Shown: positions 7,938-15,772 of the stretch, one piece after another
Position numbering within the stretch: position 1 is the first letter of the stretch
How the letters are laid out: every line of letters begins with the position of its first letter
Assembly: GCF_000970285.1 (NCBI RefSeq)
Contig: NZ_CP009516.1
Span: 4,629,036-4,693,035, forward strand
From: Methanosarcina horonobensis HB-1 = JCM 15518
GTDB lineage: Archaea; Halobacteriota; Methanosarcinia; Methanosarcinales; Methanosarcinaceae
Length of the DNA stretch: 64,000 bases
Direction: 5' to 3'
Translations under genes and position numbers: made by a program
Notes under the pieces: model-generated
What the model saw: the letters and a program-made list of their open reading frames with translations, nothing else
Told to the model about the DNA's origin: nothing
The model's database searches: none

Positions 7938-9131
7938 TTGAGCCTGCCAGAAAAAAAGAACTGTTTAAAACAGAAAGAGTATATTTTCCGTTTATTTTCT
8001 CTAACCTTAATCCTGACTTTCTTCTGCTCCCAGATAACTCCTGTATATGGGGCAGTAAACTGGACAGCTGCCGGAGAAGAGAGTGAGAATAAAATTATTC
8101 TTGACTTTTTCTCAGACCATGACCTGAGCGACACAACGGTCAGGTTTGAAGAGCCACATGAAAATGCATCTCTTGTCTTTACCCTGAGTTCAGGAGAAGA
8201 AATCCTGAAATCGGAAACCTTCGTCCTGGGTCCGATACAGGCAGGGCAGAAGATTACAAAAATTCTTTTCTGGGGACTTGAAGAGGACTTTGGAAAAGAT
8301 AGAGATTCATATACTGCACAGCTTTTTGTGAAGGAAGGGAGCAAAACTCTCGAAACACAAAAAACCTCTTTTTCTTACAGAAACCCATATCTTTCAAACC
8401 TGAAAGTTGTGGATTTTTCTGCAGACTCCGAAAAAGCTTCCGTCCTTATAGACCTTATAAGTTCCGCAAACCTCAGACTCGTACAGATGCCTGAGCCCGG
8501 CATGGTAGACCTTGACCTTAAACTCCTTTCAGGCACGGACATCATATACACCGAAAGCCTGGAAAATATCCCTGTAACGGATGCTTATTACAAAGCAATG
8601 AACTGGCCCTTCCTTCTGGAAAAAGACAGAAATTACACAGCTCTTCTGAAGGTACATTCTCATTCCCCTGATCTTACTACCGCTTATATATCGGAATTCA
8701 GGGCAGAAGAAAAAGTAGAAATTCTTGATACCGATATCGATGTTGATGAATACGGGGCAAGCGTTACTGTCGTCGGAAAATCCCAGGTGCCTTTTAACGG
8801 AGTTATCAGGGTTGTTCTTACTCCTGAAGAAGGAGAGGTTCAGGTTTTTGAAGAAACTGCAGACATCCTTACCGCAGGAAAAGAAGATACCGTGGGAATT
8901 ATCTGGCAGGGGGTCCCCAGGGGTGACTATAATGTAAAAATATATACAGTAAACCTTGACGGCGAAGTCCTTGACAGCCATGAAACGGTCCTGCGGGTTT
9001 TTGAGCCAGTAGCCGAAATAAATCCTCCGGAAGAATCTCCTGCTTTCAGCTTTCCAATCGCATTTGGCATTTTTCTATGCTTCGCAGTCTTGTTCGGAAG
9101 AAAAAGAAGAGGCAAAAAAGAAGTGCGGTGA
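7938..9131 (+). CDS. Secreted membrane-anchored protein, DUF7490-like
   Basis: A 397-residue protein with an N-terminal signal peptide (residues about 17-38, FRLFSLTLILTFFCSQITPV), an extracytoplasmic region of beta-rich repeats, and a C-terminal anchor (about 370-390, FSFPIAFGIFLCFAVLFG) ending in a basic tail GRKRRGKKEVR. Two repeated extracellular modules can be seen (LSNLKVVDFSADSEKASVLI and EKVEILDTDIDVDEYGASVT as parallel starts). I think this corresponds to the Methanosarcina DUF7490 type, but only from memory. The start is TTG at 7938, with AGGAGG just upstream. It precedes a MacB/FtsX-type permease and its ATPase, so it is likely the extracytoplasmic partner of that ABC system. Confidence 0.75.
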   Translation: MSLPEKKNCLKQKEYIFRLFSLTLILTFFCSQITPVYGAVNWTAAGEESENKIILDFFSDHDLSDTTVRFEEPHENASLVFTLSSGEEILKSETFVLGPIQAGQKITKILFWGLEEDFGKDRDSYTAQLFVKEGSKTLETQKTSFSYRNPYLSNLKVVDFSADSEKASVLIDLISSANLRLVQMPEPGMVDLDLKLLSGTDIIYTESLENIPVTDAYYKAMNWPFLLEKDRNYTALLKVHSHSPDLTTAYISEFRAEEKVEILDTDIDVDEYGASVTVVGKSQVPFNGVIRVVLTPEEGEVQVFEETADILTAGKEDTVGIIWQGVPRGDYNVKIYTVNLDGEVLDSHETVLRVFEPVAEINPPEESPAFSFPIAFGIFLCFAVLFGRKRRGKKEVR

Positions 9132-9246
9132 CGAATAGTCTCAAAGTCAAAGCTCAAAGTCAATAGCTAACCGATAATCTCAAAACAACAATCTCAAGCT
9201 GTCTGAAGCTAGCTGAAGTTAGAATGTATCCGTATGCGGGATCATT

Positions 9247-10362
9247 ATGTTTGACCTCATCATTCGAAACATAACGAACAGGAAAGTTCGGAGCGTACTG
9301 ACAATCTGCGGGATAGCCCTCGGGATTTTTGCAGTTATAGTTATGGGCGCCATGTCTGAAAATTTCCATCAGACATTTGAACGTTCCATGAGTGTGACAA
9401 GTGACAAGATTCGGGTCTTTGCCGAAAGCGGAGTCTTTGGAGGGGGGCTCACGGACGATAAAGTAAGTGATGTCCTGCGGGTAGCCGGGGTAAAAGATGC
9501 CTACGGGCTTTTGATGACCACCTTTGATGAGGATAAGATGGGCATGACAGGAAAACAGATCCTTGGTGTCCCTCCTGAAAAATCCGGTGTCGCCCTTAAC
9601 CCGGTAGAGCTGAAAGCAGGCCGCTTTCTTAACTCCGGAGACTCATACAGCGTGGTAGTCGGAAACAACATCAAGAGAGAATACAATCTTGAGGTTGGCA
9701 GCAAGTTTGAGATCCATGACAAATACTTCACTGTTGTCGGAATCCTTGATTATACCGGATCTATCTTTGACAATGCAGTGATCATTCCTCTTGAGACTGC
9801 CCAGGACCTTTATAGTGTAGGAAATTCGGTTTCCTATATTTTTGCCGTGCCTGATGAGCGGGTGGATGCGGAAATGCTCTCCAAGAGGATCGAGTTAAGT
9901 GTAAAAGGCACAAGCACCCTTTCTCCGGGAGAACTTGAGGTGCAGGCAAAGCAGTCCTTTATGATCTTCAGCGTAATAACCATCAGTTCCGGGCTTCTTG
10001 CAGCAATTATAGGCGGGCTTTGTGTGATGAATACGATGCTCATGTCCGTTGCTGAGAGGACAAGAGAGTTTGGAATTTTAAAAGCCATAGGCGCAGAAAC
10101 TCGGGATATCCTCCTCCTGACGCTCGGAGAGGCTTCATTCATGGGACTTTTAGGGGGGATTCTGGGAATTACAGTTGGTGTCGGAGCTGTCCAGATTATG
10201 AACGCCTGGCTTGAAACGACAAGGATAGTGCTTTTCCTGATAACTCCAAGGCTCCTCACAATTGCCATGATTTTTGCCCTGCTCATAGGCGCCCTTTCAG
10301 GACTTTATCCTGCTTATAGAGCTTCAAAAATGAGCCCTATGGAGGCTTTGAAGCATGCCTGA
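9247..10362 (+). CDS. ABC transporter permease, MacB/FtsX type
   Basis: A 371-residue permease. One membrane helix lies near residues 18-40 (VLTICGIALGIFAVIVMGAM), followed by a roughly 200-residue extracytoplasmic MacB-like periplasmic core domain (through about 235). Three C-terminal helices follow, about 245-270, 295-320 and 335-355, including the FtsX-fold signature PAYRASKMSPMEALKHA at the end. MacB/LolE-type pumps do not carry substrate through a channel but transmit ATP-driven movement across the membrane. It sits between the DUF7490-like secreted protein and the ATPase gene, whose ATG overlaps its stop (ATGCCTGA). Likely role: export or surface-lipoprotein handling at the cell envelope. 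Confidence 0.9.
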   Translation: MFDLIIRNITNRKVRSVLTICGIALGIFAVIVMGAMSENFHQTFERSMSVTSDKIRVFAESGVFGGGLTDDKVSDVLRVAGVKDAYGLLMTTFDEDKMGMTGKQILGVPPEKSGVALNPVELKAGRFLNSGDSYSVVVGNNIKREYNLEVGSKFEIHDKYFTVVGILDYTGSIFDNAVIIPLETAQDLYSVGNSVSYIFAVPDERVDAEMLSKRIELSVKGTSTLSPGELEVQAKQSFMIFSVITISSGLLAAIIGGLCVMNTMLMSVAERTREFGILKAIGAETRDILLLTLGEASFMGLLGGILGITVGVGAVQIMNAWLETTRIVLFLITPRLLTIAMIFALLIGALSGLYPAYRASKMSPMEALKHA

Positions 10363-11158
10363 AGAAAAAATGGAGAATCTGGCATCAGTAGAAAAATCTG
10401 GAAAAAAAGAGATCTCGGGGGATGAAAGAACTGTTAGAGGAAAGGTCGAAAACATTGGACATAATGATGAAAGTAAAGGCGGACAGAGAGTTATTATGCA
10501 GGTCGAAAACCTTTCCAAGACCTACTCGCAGGGTAAAATTCCTGTCCATGCCCTTCGCTGTGCCTGTATAACCGTAAGGAAAGGAGAGCTTCTTGCCATC
10601 ATGGGCCCATCGGGTTCAGGGAAATCAACCCTCCTTGCTTTGATAGGCACGCTTGAGAAAGCCACTGACGGAAAGATTATCCTTGACGGGACAGACCTTA
10701 CCTCAGTGCCCGAAAAGCTGCTTCCGAGAGTGAGAAGAGAGAAAATAGGTTTTATTTTCCAGCACTATAACCTGATCCCTACACTCTCAGCCCTTGAAAA
10801 TGTGGAACTTGCCATGCGTTTTTCCAGGGTACCAAAAAAAGAGAGAAAAGAAAGGGCAAAAATTCTGCTTGAAGATCTTGGCCTGGGAGACCGTCTTAAT
10901 CATAAACCCACAGAGCTGTCCGGCGGAGAGCAGCAGCGGGTTTCTATTGCCAGAGCACTCGCGAATAAACCTGCCCTGATTCTGGCTGACGAACCTACAG
11001 GCGAGGTGGACAGCAAAACCCGGGACTCCATTGTGCGGGTTTTCAAGGAATTGAGCCAGAAGGGACAGACAATTCTTGTAGTAACTCATGACCCAGAGGT
11101 TGCAAAGGAGTGTTCAAGGGTACTCAGAATTACGGACGGCACAATTAAAGATTATTAG
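10355..11158 (+). CDS. ABC transporter ATP-binding protein
   Basis: ATPase subunit for the preceding permease. Walker A is GPSGSGKS (about residue 85-92 from this start), the Q-loop region is FIFQHYNLIPTLSALENV, the signature is LSGGEQQRVSIARAL, Walker B is LILADEPTGEVD, and the switch His is in VVTHD. The LolD/MacB-type QHYNL and ADEPTG wording fits the FtsX-fold permease. The start used is the ATG at 10355, overlapping the permease stop, with GGAGG (10339-10343) in front. It gives a charged 47-residue extension. An internal ATG at 10496 (MQVENLSKTY) would give the usual length and also has an AGGCGG-like site. I cannot decide between them. Confidence 0.9.
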   Translation: MPEEKMENLASVEKSGKKEISGDERTVRGKVENIGHNDESKGGQRVIMQVENLSKTYSQGKIPVHALRCACITVRKGELLAIMGPSGSGKSTLLALIGTLEKATDGKIILDGTDLTSVPEKLLPRVRREKIGFIFQHYNLIPTLSALENVELAMRFSRVPKKERKERAKILLEDLGLGDRLNHKPTELSGGEQQRVSIARALANKPALILADEPTGEVDSKTRDSIVRVFKELSQKGQTILVVTHDPEVAKECSRVLRITDGTIKDY

Positions 11159-11288
11159 AGGTACTCCTGATCCGGGAGCAGGTCGCAATTCACATGTCTA
11201 AAAGCACCCCTATCAGCTACTTTGCAGCCCACCGGAAAAAGAAAAATCAGAAAAAAAATCCTGAATGAGAATATAGAAGGAGTATTCT

Positions 11289-12212
11289 TTAAAGTTCTCC
11301 AAACTCCCAGCCAAGATGCTCTTTTATTACAGTATAAGCCATCGCAGGCGGGATGATCCCTATATCAGTAACTATCATGTCGATATACTCGGCGGGGGTG
11401 AAGTCAAAAGCCGGATTTCTTACCTGCACGTGAGAAAGCTCTTTCAGGATTGAAGGGTCTACGATTTCATCTATAGCTCTTTCTTCGATTTCTATGGGAT
11501 TTCCGACTATCGTGCTCGGGCTGAATTTGAAAGTCTCGGCAGCCACCATGAAACTCTTTCTGGCTTCATGAGCGGCAAGAGCAAGCTGAGAAGTCCCTAT
11601 TTTGTTTACGAGAGCCCCGTTTGTCGCAATCGCATCAGCGCCGACTATTACCTTATCCACATCTTTCATATAGTAGCGTACAGCAGAGTCCACAATCAGG
11701 GTTGTGGGGATGCCAAAGTTGTTAAGATGTCGGATTGTCAGTAAGCCTTGGCATCTGGGGCGGCTTTCGGTTGAAATTACCGAAATGTCTTTTCCGTCTT
11801 CAAAGGCTGTGGTAATTATGGAAAGTGCAGCATGTGAGTTGCAGTGGGTCATTATTACATCCCCGTCCATAACCCTCCTTGACCCTATTTTTCCAATTCT
11901 TCCAAGGGCTTTATCTGCCTTCTCAATAAAGGCATTTGCGTTTTCGATAACCTCCTGTCTGGCTTCCTCTACATTCTCCGAGGAGTATCTGGAAGCTAGT
12001 TTTACGGCGTTAGGGAGGGATACGGCTGTAGGTCGGGTACTGATAAGATAACTGGAGACTTCACTTATTCTGGCTGCAAATTCCTCAATTGAAGTAACCT
12101 CAAGTTGTGCAGCATAATCCCTGATGGCTTCAGCCGCAGCTTTTGCAATCCTGCCTGCACCCCGGATTTCCATTGTCCGGATTTTTTCTGCAGTTTCCTT
12201 AACTTTCTCCAT
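11289..12212 (-). CDS. Ribose-1,5-bisphosphate isomerase
   Basis: A 307-residue member of the eIF2B-alpha/MtnA superfamily. The archaeal R15P isomerase pattern is evident: RGAGRIAKAAAEAIRDYA near the start, DGDVIMTHCNSHAALSII with the catalytic Cys (about residue 134), STESRPRCQG, and VIVGADAIATNGALVNKIGT with the catalytic Asp (about 202). In archaea this enzyme converts ribose-1,5-bisphosphate to ribulose-1,5-bisphosphate for type III RuBisCO in the AMP/nucleoside degradation route. No RuBisCO or AMP phosphorylase gene is in this window. Older annotations call it translation initiation factor eIF-2B subunit 2-like. It is a lone minus-strand gene converging with the ABC operon. Confidence 0.9.
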   Translation of the reverse strand: MEKVKETAEKIRTMEIRGAGRIAKAAAEAIRDYAAQLEVTSIEEFAARISEVSSYLISTRPTAVSLPNAVKLASRYSSENVEEARQEVIENANAFIEKADKALGRIGKIGSRRVMDGDVIMTHCNSHAALSIITTAFEDGKDISVISTESRPRCQGLLTIRHLNNFGIPTTLIVDSAVRYYMKDVDKVIVGADAIATNGALVNKIGTSQLALAAHEARKSFMVAAETFKFSPSTIVGNPIEIEERAIDEIVDPSILKELSHVQVRNPAFDFTPAEYIDMIVTDIGIIPPAMAYTVIKEHLGWEFGEL

Positions 12213-12297
12213 AATATAAGGATAGTCAGAGCCTGATTTATAGCTATCTTCCGATCGATCCCGATCCTGGTAGATAAAGACCCTGGTAGACTGAATT

Positions 12298-13149
12298 TCA
12301 GATCTCAGTTACTTTTTCTGATCTATTCCTGTAGTAAGCAAAAAGGTCTTCTCCCCATTGAAGGGCAGTAGGAGTGAAACACAGGATATCCTGTTTATGG
12401 TCATAGGTACCGTCAGAAAAGGGAAGACTTAAAGAGAGAAAACTATCAGTGATAACATGAGAAAATTCTATTTTTTCGTCACATACGTATAAACATGAAT
12501 TCGGAAGCTTTAGAAATTCTCTTACTTCAGTTTGATATTCCTCTTTTAACCTCTCATAAACCGAACGGGTTACAAGAATGGAAATGTCCGCCCCATTTTT
12601 TGCAAAAGAAAGAAAAAGAGAAGGGTAAAGAGGATGAAAAATGGAGGAAATGCCATTTATCCTTTTAGATATTGCAAGTCTTTCCACAAATTCCCTGTGT
12701 GGTTCAAAGAGACGTGTTCTGTCAGGAGGTTCGGAGAGTGTACAGTTGTCCAGATCTTCAATCCTGCTCCTTAAAGAAGCGGGTATGCACTCAACTGCAT
12801 GGTTTGCCCAGAACTCATAACTGCTACCAAAAACATTTAGTAAACCTGCCATTGCCTGCAGTCTGCTGGCTACTGCTATGCCAAGAGGTAATAGACTGTA
12901 AATGTCGCCGGTCTTGGATACCAGAGAATCCTCCCTTAGTTTTTTTAGTTGAGGGAGAACAGCTACAGCACTGGCATCCAGATACATATTTATTTCTTTA
13001 ATCGTTTTTGGCCCCTCATTTAAAAATAAAAGGAGATCTTTCCTTTTCTCAGAGAAAAAAATTAATTCGAGAAGCGAGCTGTTCATACTCTGGAGATATA
13101 AGTAAATATTTGATAAGTATCTTTCGTCCTTTTCAGAAGTTCTTTCCAA
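12298..13149 (-). CDS. FilR1-type winged-helix transcriptional regulator
   Basis: A 283-residue regulator. The N-terminal winged helix-turn-helix is at about 25-90 (LLELIFFSEKRKDLLLFLNE, then the recognition region SAVAVLPQLKKLREDSLV). The C-terminal half is the methanogen FilR1/DUF1724 domain (VERLAISKRINGISSIFHPL, GADISILVTRSVYERLKEEY, later DGTYDHKQDILCF). Methanosarcina encodes many such paralogues; characterised relatives control methyltransferase genes for methylotrophic growth. The DNA target here is unknown. It lies next to a 1.4-kb stretch without protein genes that contains two small-RNA candidates. Its promoter region overlaps the start of that stretch. Confidence 0.85.
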   Translation of the reverse strand: MERTSEKDERYLSNIYLYLQSMNSSLLELIFFSEKRKDLLLFLNEGPKTIKEINMYLDASAVAVLPQLKKLREDSLVSKTGDIYSLLPLGIAVASRLQAMAGLLNVFGSSYEFWANHAVECIPASLRSRIEDLDNCTLSEPPDRTRLFEPHREFVERLAISKRINGISSIFHPLYPSLFLSFAKNGADISILVTRSVYERLKEEYQTEVREFLKLPNSCLYVCDEKIEFSHVITDSFLSLSLPFSDGTYDHKQDILCFTPTALQWGEDLFAYYRNRSEKVTEI

Positions 13150-13385
13150 GAAATATTAACATCTTACTAAAATTTTTCTTGAATGCTAGAGGAAAATTTT
13201 AATTTAATACACTAATGAAAGGGTATATATTTAGATAAATATTACACCGTAAAAAAACAACCAGATTAAAGATGTGCAACACGATTATTAAGTCCGAGTA
13301 ACTGGATTTTGAGGCGGCTAAATAATTTAATGAGAAGTAAATTTTAAGGTCGTATAGGTTATATACCTCTATAACATAAAGAGGA
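13150..13385. promoter_or_regulatory. Divergent promoter region upstream of first small RNA
   Basis: AT-rich DNA holding the minus-strand promoter of the FilR1-type regulator and, at 13359-13366, the TTATATAC box that would direct plus-strand transcription to about 13386-13390. The box is embedded in an imperfect palindrome AGGTTATATACCT (13356-13368), which could bind a regulator at the TATA element. No protein gene is visible. Confidence 0.5.
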
Positions 13386-13500
13386 AGTCAACGATTAAGA
13401 GTTAAGGGGTTTTTCTCTTAATCGTAGGGGTTGAATCACACAATTGGGAGCCAAATCAGAGGTGGCAAAAGGCTCCCAATTATAACATTAATATTTTTTA
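13386..13500 (+). ncRNA. Structured small RNA candidate, copy 1
   Basis: No open frame, but clear RNA design. A first stem has 11 perfect pairs (13391-13401 with 13415-13425) with a 13-base loop containing AAGGGGTTTTT. A single-stranded link AGGGGTTGAATCAC (13426-13439) follows. A second stem has 11 perfect pairs (13442-13452 with 13471-13481) with an 18-base loop. It ends in an AT-rich tail with TTTTTT at 13494-13499, as in archaeal terminators. The TATA-like TTATATAC starts 32 bases before the first stem, which puts the predicted start right at the hairpin. The paralogue at 13899-14032 keeps the architecture with compensatory stem changes. Possibly a known Methanosarcina sRNA; I cannot check. 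Confidence 0.7.
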
Positions 13501-13898
13501 AGAGTTTTATCAATACAAACTTTCTGGTTTTTGATTATCCGAATATAAATTACTAAAAACTGTTAAATTTTTTGAATAAAACTAGTCAGTTGTCTCCAAG
13601 TATATGAGATGTGAACTGAAGAGTTTTTGATTGAGAAATAGGCTGAAAAATTATATCCGAGTATTTTTAATTAAAAGATTTTAACTGTAGATTTTTAAAT
13701 TCTGAATTGAATTTTCAGAAGGAAAAGAAAAAAGAAATAGGTATTATACCCATAGAATTGACAGTATTTTACGCCAACAAAAATTTTTATGCAAAAAAAT
13801 ATTTCAAAGTAAATGAAAAAAACAAGAGTCTCCAAAAGTTTGATAGCAACTAATATTTTGCTTCATTTATTATATATAACTGAAAACCGTAAAAAGTG
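13501..13898. other. AT-rich spacer between the two small RNAs
   Basis: About 400 bases without a supported gene. The only functional element I can point to is the TATA-like TTATATATAA at 13870-13879, placed 34 bases upstream of the first stem of small-RNA copy 2. The region may carry regulatory sites for that promoter. Confidence 0.5.
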
Positions 13899-14032
13899 AA
13901 ATAGATTGAGAGTAAATGGGTTTCCTCTCAGTCCGATGGGGTTGGATCATCGGTAGGGACCTCGGAAAGGGAAATTAAGGTCCCTATTATCCTTATTATA
14001 GGGTAATTTCCTAAATCCTGAACTCTTTTTGT
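13899..14032 (+). ncRNA. Structured small RNA candidate, copy 2
   Basis: Paralogue of the RNA at 13386-13500. Stem 1 pairs GATTGAGAG (13904-13912) with CTCTCAGTC (13925-13933) around a 12-base loop holding ATGGGTTT. The conserved GGGGTTGGATCA follows and is here the loop of a small CGATG/CATCG stem (13934-13952). The last stem pairs TAGGGACC (13954-13961) with GGTCCCTA (13979-13986) around a 17-base loop. Stem sequences differ completely from copy 1 while pairing is kept; the loop and linker motifs are conserved. CCCTAT (13982-13987) could instead pair with ATAGGG (13998-14003), so the 3' end may switch between two folds. A T-run at 14026-14030 follows. Confidence 0.7.
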
Positions 14033-14082
14033 CAAATAAAGATTTTTTTCTTAATTACCTGATTTCTGAACTGCTATTGACT

Positions 14083-14140
14083 ATAAGCCGTCATTATATA
14101 AGTCGTCATTATATAAGCCGTCATTATATAAGTCGTCATT
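14083..14140. repeat. 15-bp tandem repeat, four units
   Basis: ATAAGYCGTCATTAT occurs four times head to tail (the last unit lacks two bases). The Y position alternates C, T, C, T, so the array looks like a duplicated 30-bp dimer. It lies between small-RNA copy 2 and the FmdE-family gene. It may be a slippage array or a set of protein-binding sites; nothing else supports a function. Confidence 0.75.
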
Positions 14141-14531
14141 AACTGTAGATTTTATTGATTATAGATTATTATGTAATTATTTTACTGATTTGATCTGACT
14201 GGTTTTCAGATTTTTCCTTTACCTGATTGTTGATTGTTATATCTGCAGTTGTGTTCGAAAATGTTTTCCAGAGACAACGTCATAGAAATACCCAATTAGA
14301 ATGAAAATAGAAGTGAATATCTGGCTTCTATATTTTTCTTGCTAGAAGGACAAAGGAGTATAGAATGGCAAAATATCTCAAAATTTTGCAGTTTTTAAAA
14401 TAACATAGGGACTGGACTTAAGTTAGTACTTCAGGCTTTTTTTGTAACATCAATTAAATACAAAATTTATAAATAGTATTCAGAGAATATGAAATGGACT
14501 CATTAAATTAACCAGAGATACCAGAAAATTA
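14141..14531. other. AT-rich region upstream of FmdE-family gene
   Basis: No gene is supported. It contains the promoter for the plus-strand FmdE-family/trmO pair; an AAATTTATAAATA element at about 14463-14475 is the most TATA-like sequence and lies about 60 bases before the ATG. Confidence 0.45.
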
Positions 14532-15152
14532 ATGAAAGTAGGAGTTGAGAACCTGGATTTCAATAATACTGATTTCGATACCGCTGTAAAATTTCACGGA
14601 CATGTCTGCCCTGGCCTTTCAATAGGATACAGAGTGGCTACTCTGGCTGCAGACCGTTTCAAAGACAGAAGCAAGGACGAAGAACTTGTTGCAGTTGTGG
14701 AAAACAGGTCCTGTGCAGTGGATGCAATTCAGGCAATCAACGGCTGCACATGCGGAAAAGGAAATCTTATTTTTAAAGAATACGGGAAGCACGTGTATAC
14801 ATTTTTCAAGAGAGGGGATAAAAAAGCCCTGAGAATTTCCCTGAAACCTGATGTCCTCCCCCAGGACGATAAACACACAGCGCTCTTTGCAAAAATTAGG
14901 GCAGGTATTGCAAGCCCTGAAGAGGAAAAAGAGTTCAGGGCTTCGCACGAAGCAAAAAGCCAGAGAGTACTGAAAATGCCAGAAGAGAAACTTTTCGGGA
15001 TTACTGAAATTGAAATCGAGCCCCCGGAAAAAGCCATAATCTATCCTACCGTCATATGCAGCAAATGCGGAGAAGGCTTTATGGAACCCCTGGGAAGGGT
15101 AAAAAACGGAGAAATGGTCTGTATCTCCTGTTTTGAGGCAAAAGATGAATGA
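14532..15152 (+). CDS. FmdE family protein with C-terminal zinc ribbon
   Basis: A 206-residue member of the FmdE family. The N-terminal domain carries the complete metal-site motif FHGHVCPGLSIGYRVA (about residues 19-34) and NRSCAVDAIQAINGCTCGKG (about 57-76) with its cysteines. The C-terminus is a CSKCGEGFMEPL...CISC zinc ribbon (about 177-202). Stand-alone FmdE proteins are thought to bind a metal and are not core subunits of formylmethanofuran dehydrogenase. Unlike the FmdE of the fmd operon in this window, this one keeps every ligand. Its stop overlaps the start of trmO, so the two are translationally coupled. Confidence 0.9.
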   Translation: MKVGVENLDFNNTDFDTAVKFHGHVCPGLSIGYRVATLAADRFKDRSKDEELVAVVENRSCAVDAIQAINGCTCGKGNLIFKEYGKHVYTFFKRGDKKALRISLKPDVLPQDDKHTALFAKIRAGIASPEEEKEFRASHEAKSQRVLKMPEEKLFGITEIEIEPPEKAIIYPTVICSKCGEGFMEPLGRVKNGEMVCISCFEAKDE

Positions 15153-15582
15153 AAATACAGAGCCAATTCCCAAAAGGATTGAGTTTACTCCTATAGGCTA
15201 TGTGGAAAACGACTACCTTGAACCGGGATACAATGAAGAGATTTACGAAAAGGTCTCAAAAATTGTCATTAAGAAAGACCTAGAGGATGGGCTTTACAGA
15301 GTAGAGGAACTTGAAAAACTGTATATCCTCTTTTATTTCAGCAAATCAGAAGGATATAAACTGATTCACCGCCGCCGCTATGACGGAGAGATGTCAGGGG
15401 TTTTTGCAAGCAGGAGCCCATACCGCCCTAACGGGATAGGGCTCACCATTGTAGAGCTCTTAAAGGTAGAGGGCAACGTGCTTTATGTCAAAGGCCTTGA
15501 TGCCATCGATGGGACCCCTGTGCTAGATATAAAACCTTACGTAAAAGAGCTTGAAGAAAAGGCAGAAAGAAGCAAGGAATGA
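15145..15582 (+). CDS. trmO: tRNA t6A37 N6-methyltransferase
   Basis: A 145-residue TrmO/TsaA-family protein. TrmO uses S-adenosylmethionine to methylate N6 of threonylcarbamoyl-adenosine 37 in threonine tRNAs. The N-terminal FTPIGYVEN motif and the hallmark GVFASRSPYRPNGIGLTIVE (about 85-104) are followed by GLDAIDGTPVLDIKPY, the standard core. It ends soon after with a charged tail, so it has only the catalytic beta-barrel domain seen in archaeal homologues. The ATG at 15145 is preferred over an in-frame TTG at 15133 because GAGG (15135-15138) is correctly spaced from the ATG. It overlaps the FmdE-family stop by eight bases. Confidence 0.9.
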   Translation: MNENTEPIPKRIEFTPIGYVENDYLEPGYNEEIYEKVSKIVIKKDLEDGLYRVEELEKLYILFYFSKSEGYKLIHRRRYDGEMSGVFASRSPYRPNGIGLTIVELLKVEGNVLYVKGLDAIDGTPVLDIKPYVKELEEKAERSKE

Positions 15583-15772
15583 AAAAGAACAAAAAAATAA
15601 GTGCAGAAAACTGATAAATCGAAACAAAAAGATAAAAAGTTCTATTTCTAAGATGAAAAAGGGAATTAACCCCTTTTCAAACTTAGTTTCGATTAATTTT
15701 TTCCGGTTTTGATTCACTTATTTCAGTTTTAATTCATTCTTACCGGTTTTATTCAGTTCTTTTGGTATCTTT

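Noticed and set aside
9269-9276. ACATAACG half-site inside the MacB-like permease
   Set aside because: It lies in coding sequence and the partner half-site is missing at N8 spacing.
13386-14032. tRNA-like or CRISPR-like interpretation of the hairpin region
   Set aside because: No cloverleaf, CCA context or regularly spaced identical repeats; the two structures are unequal paralogues.
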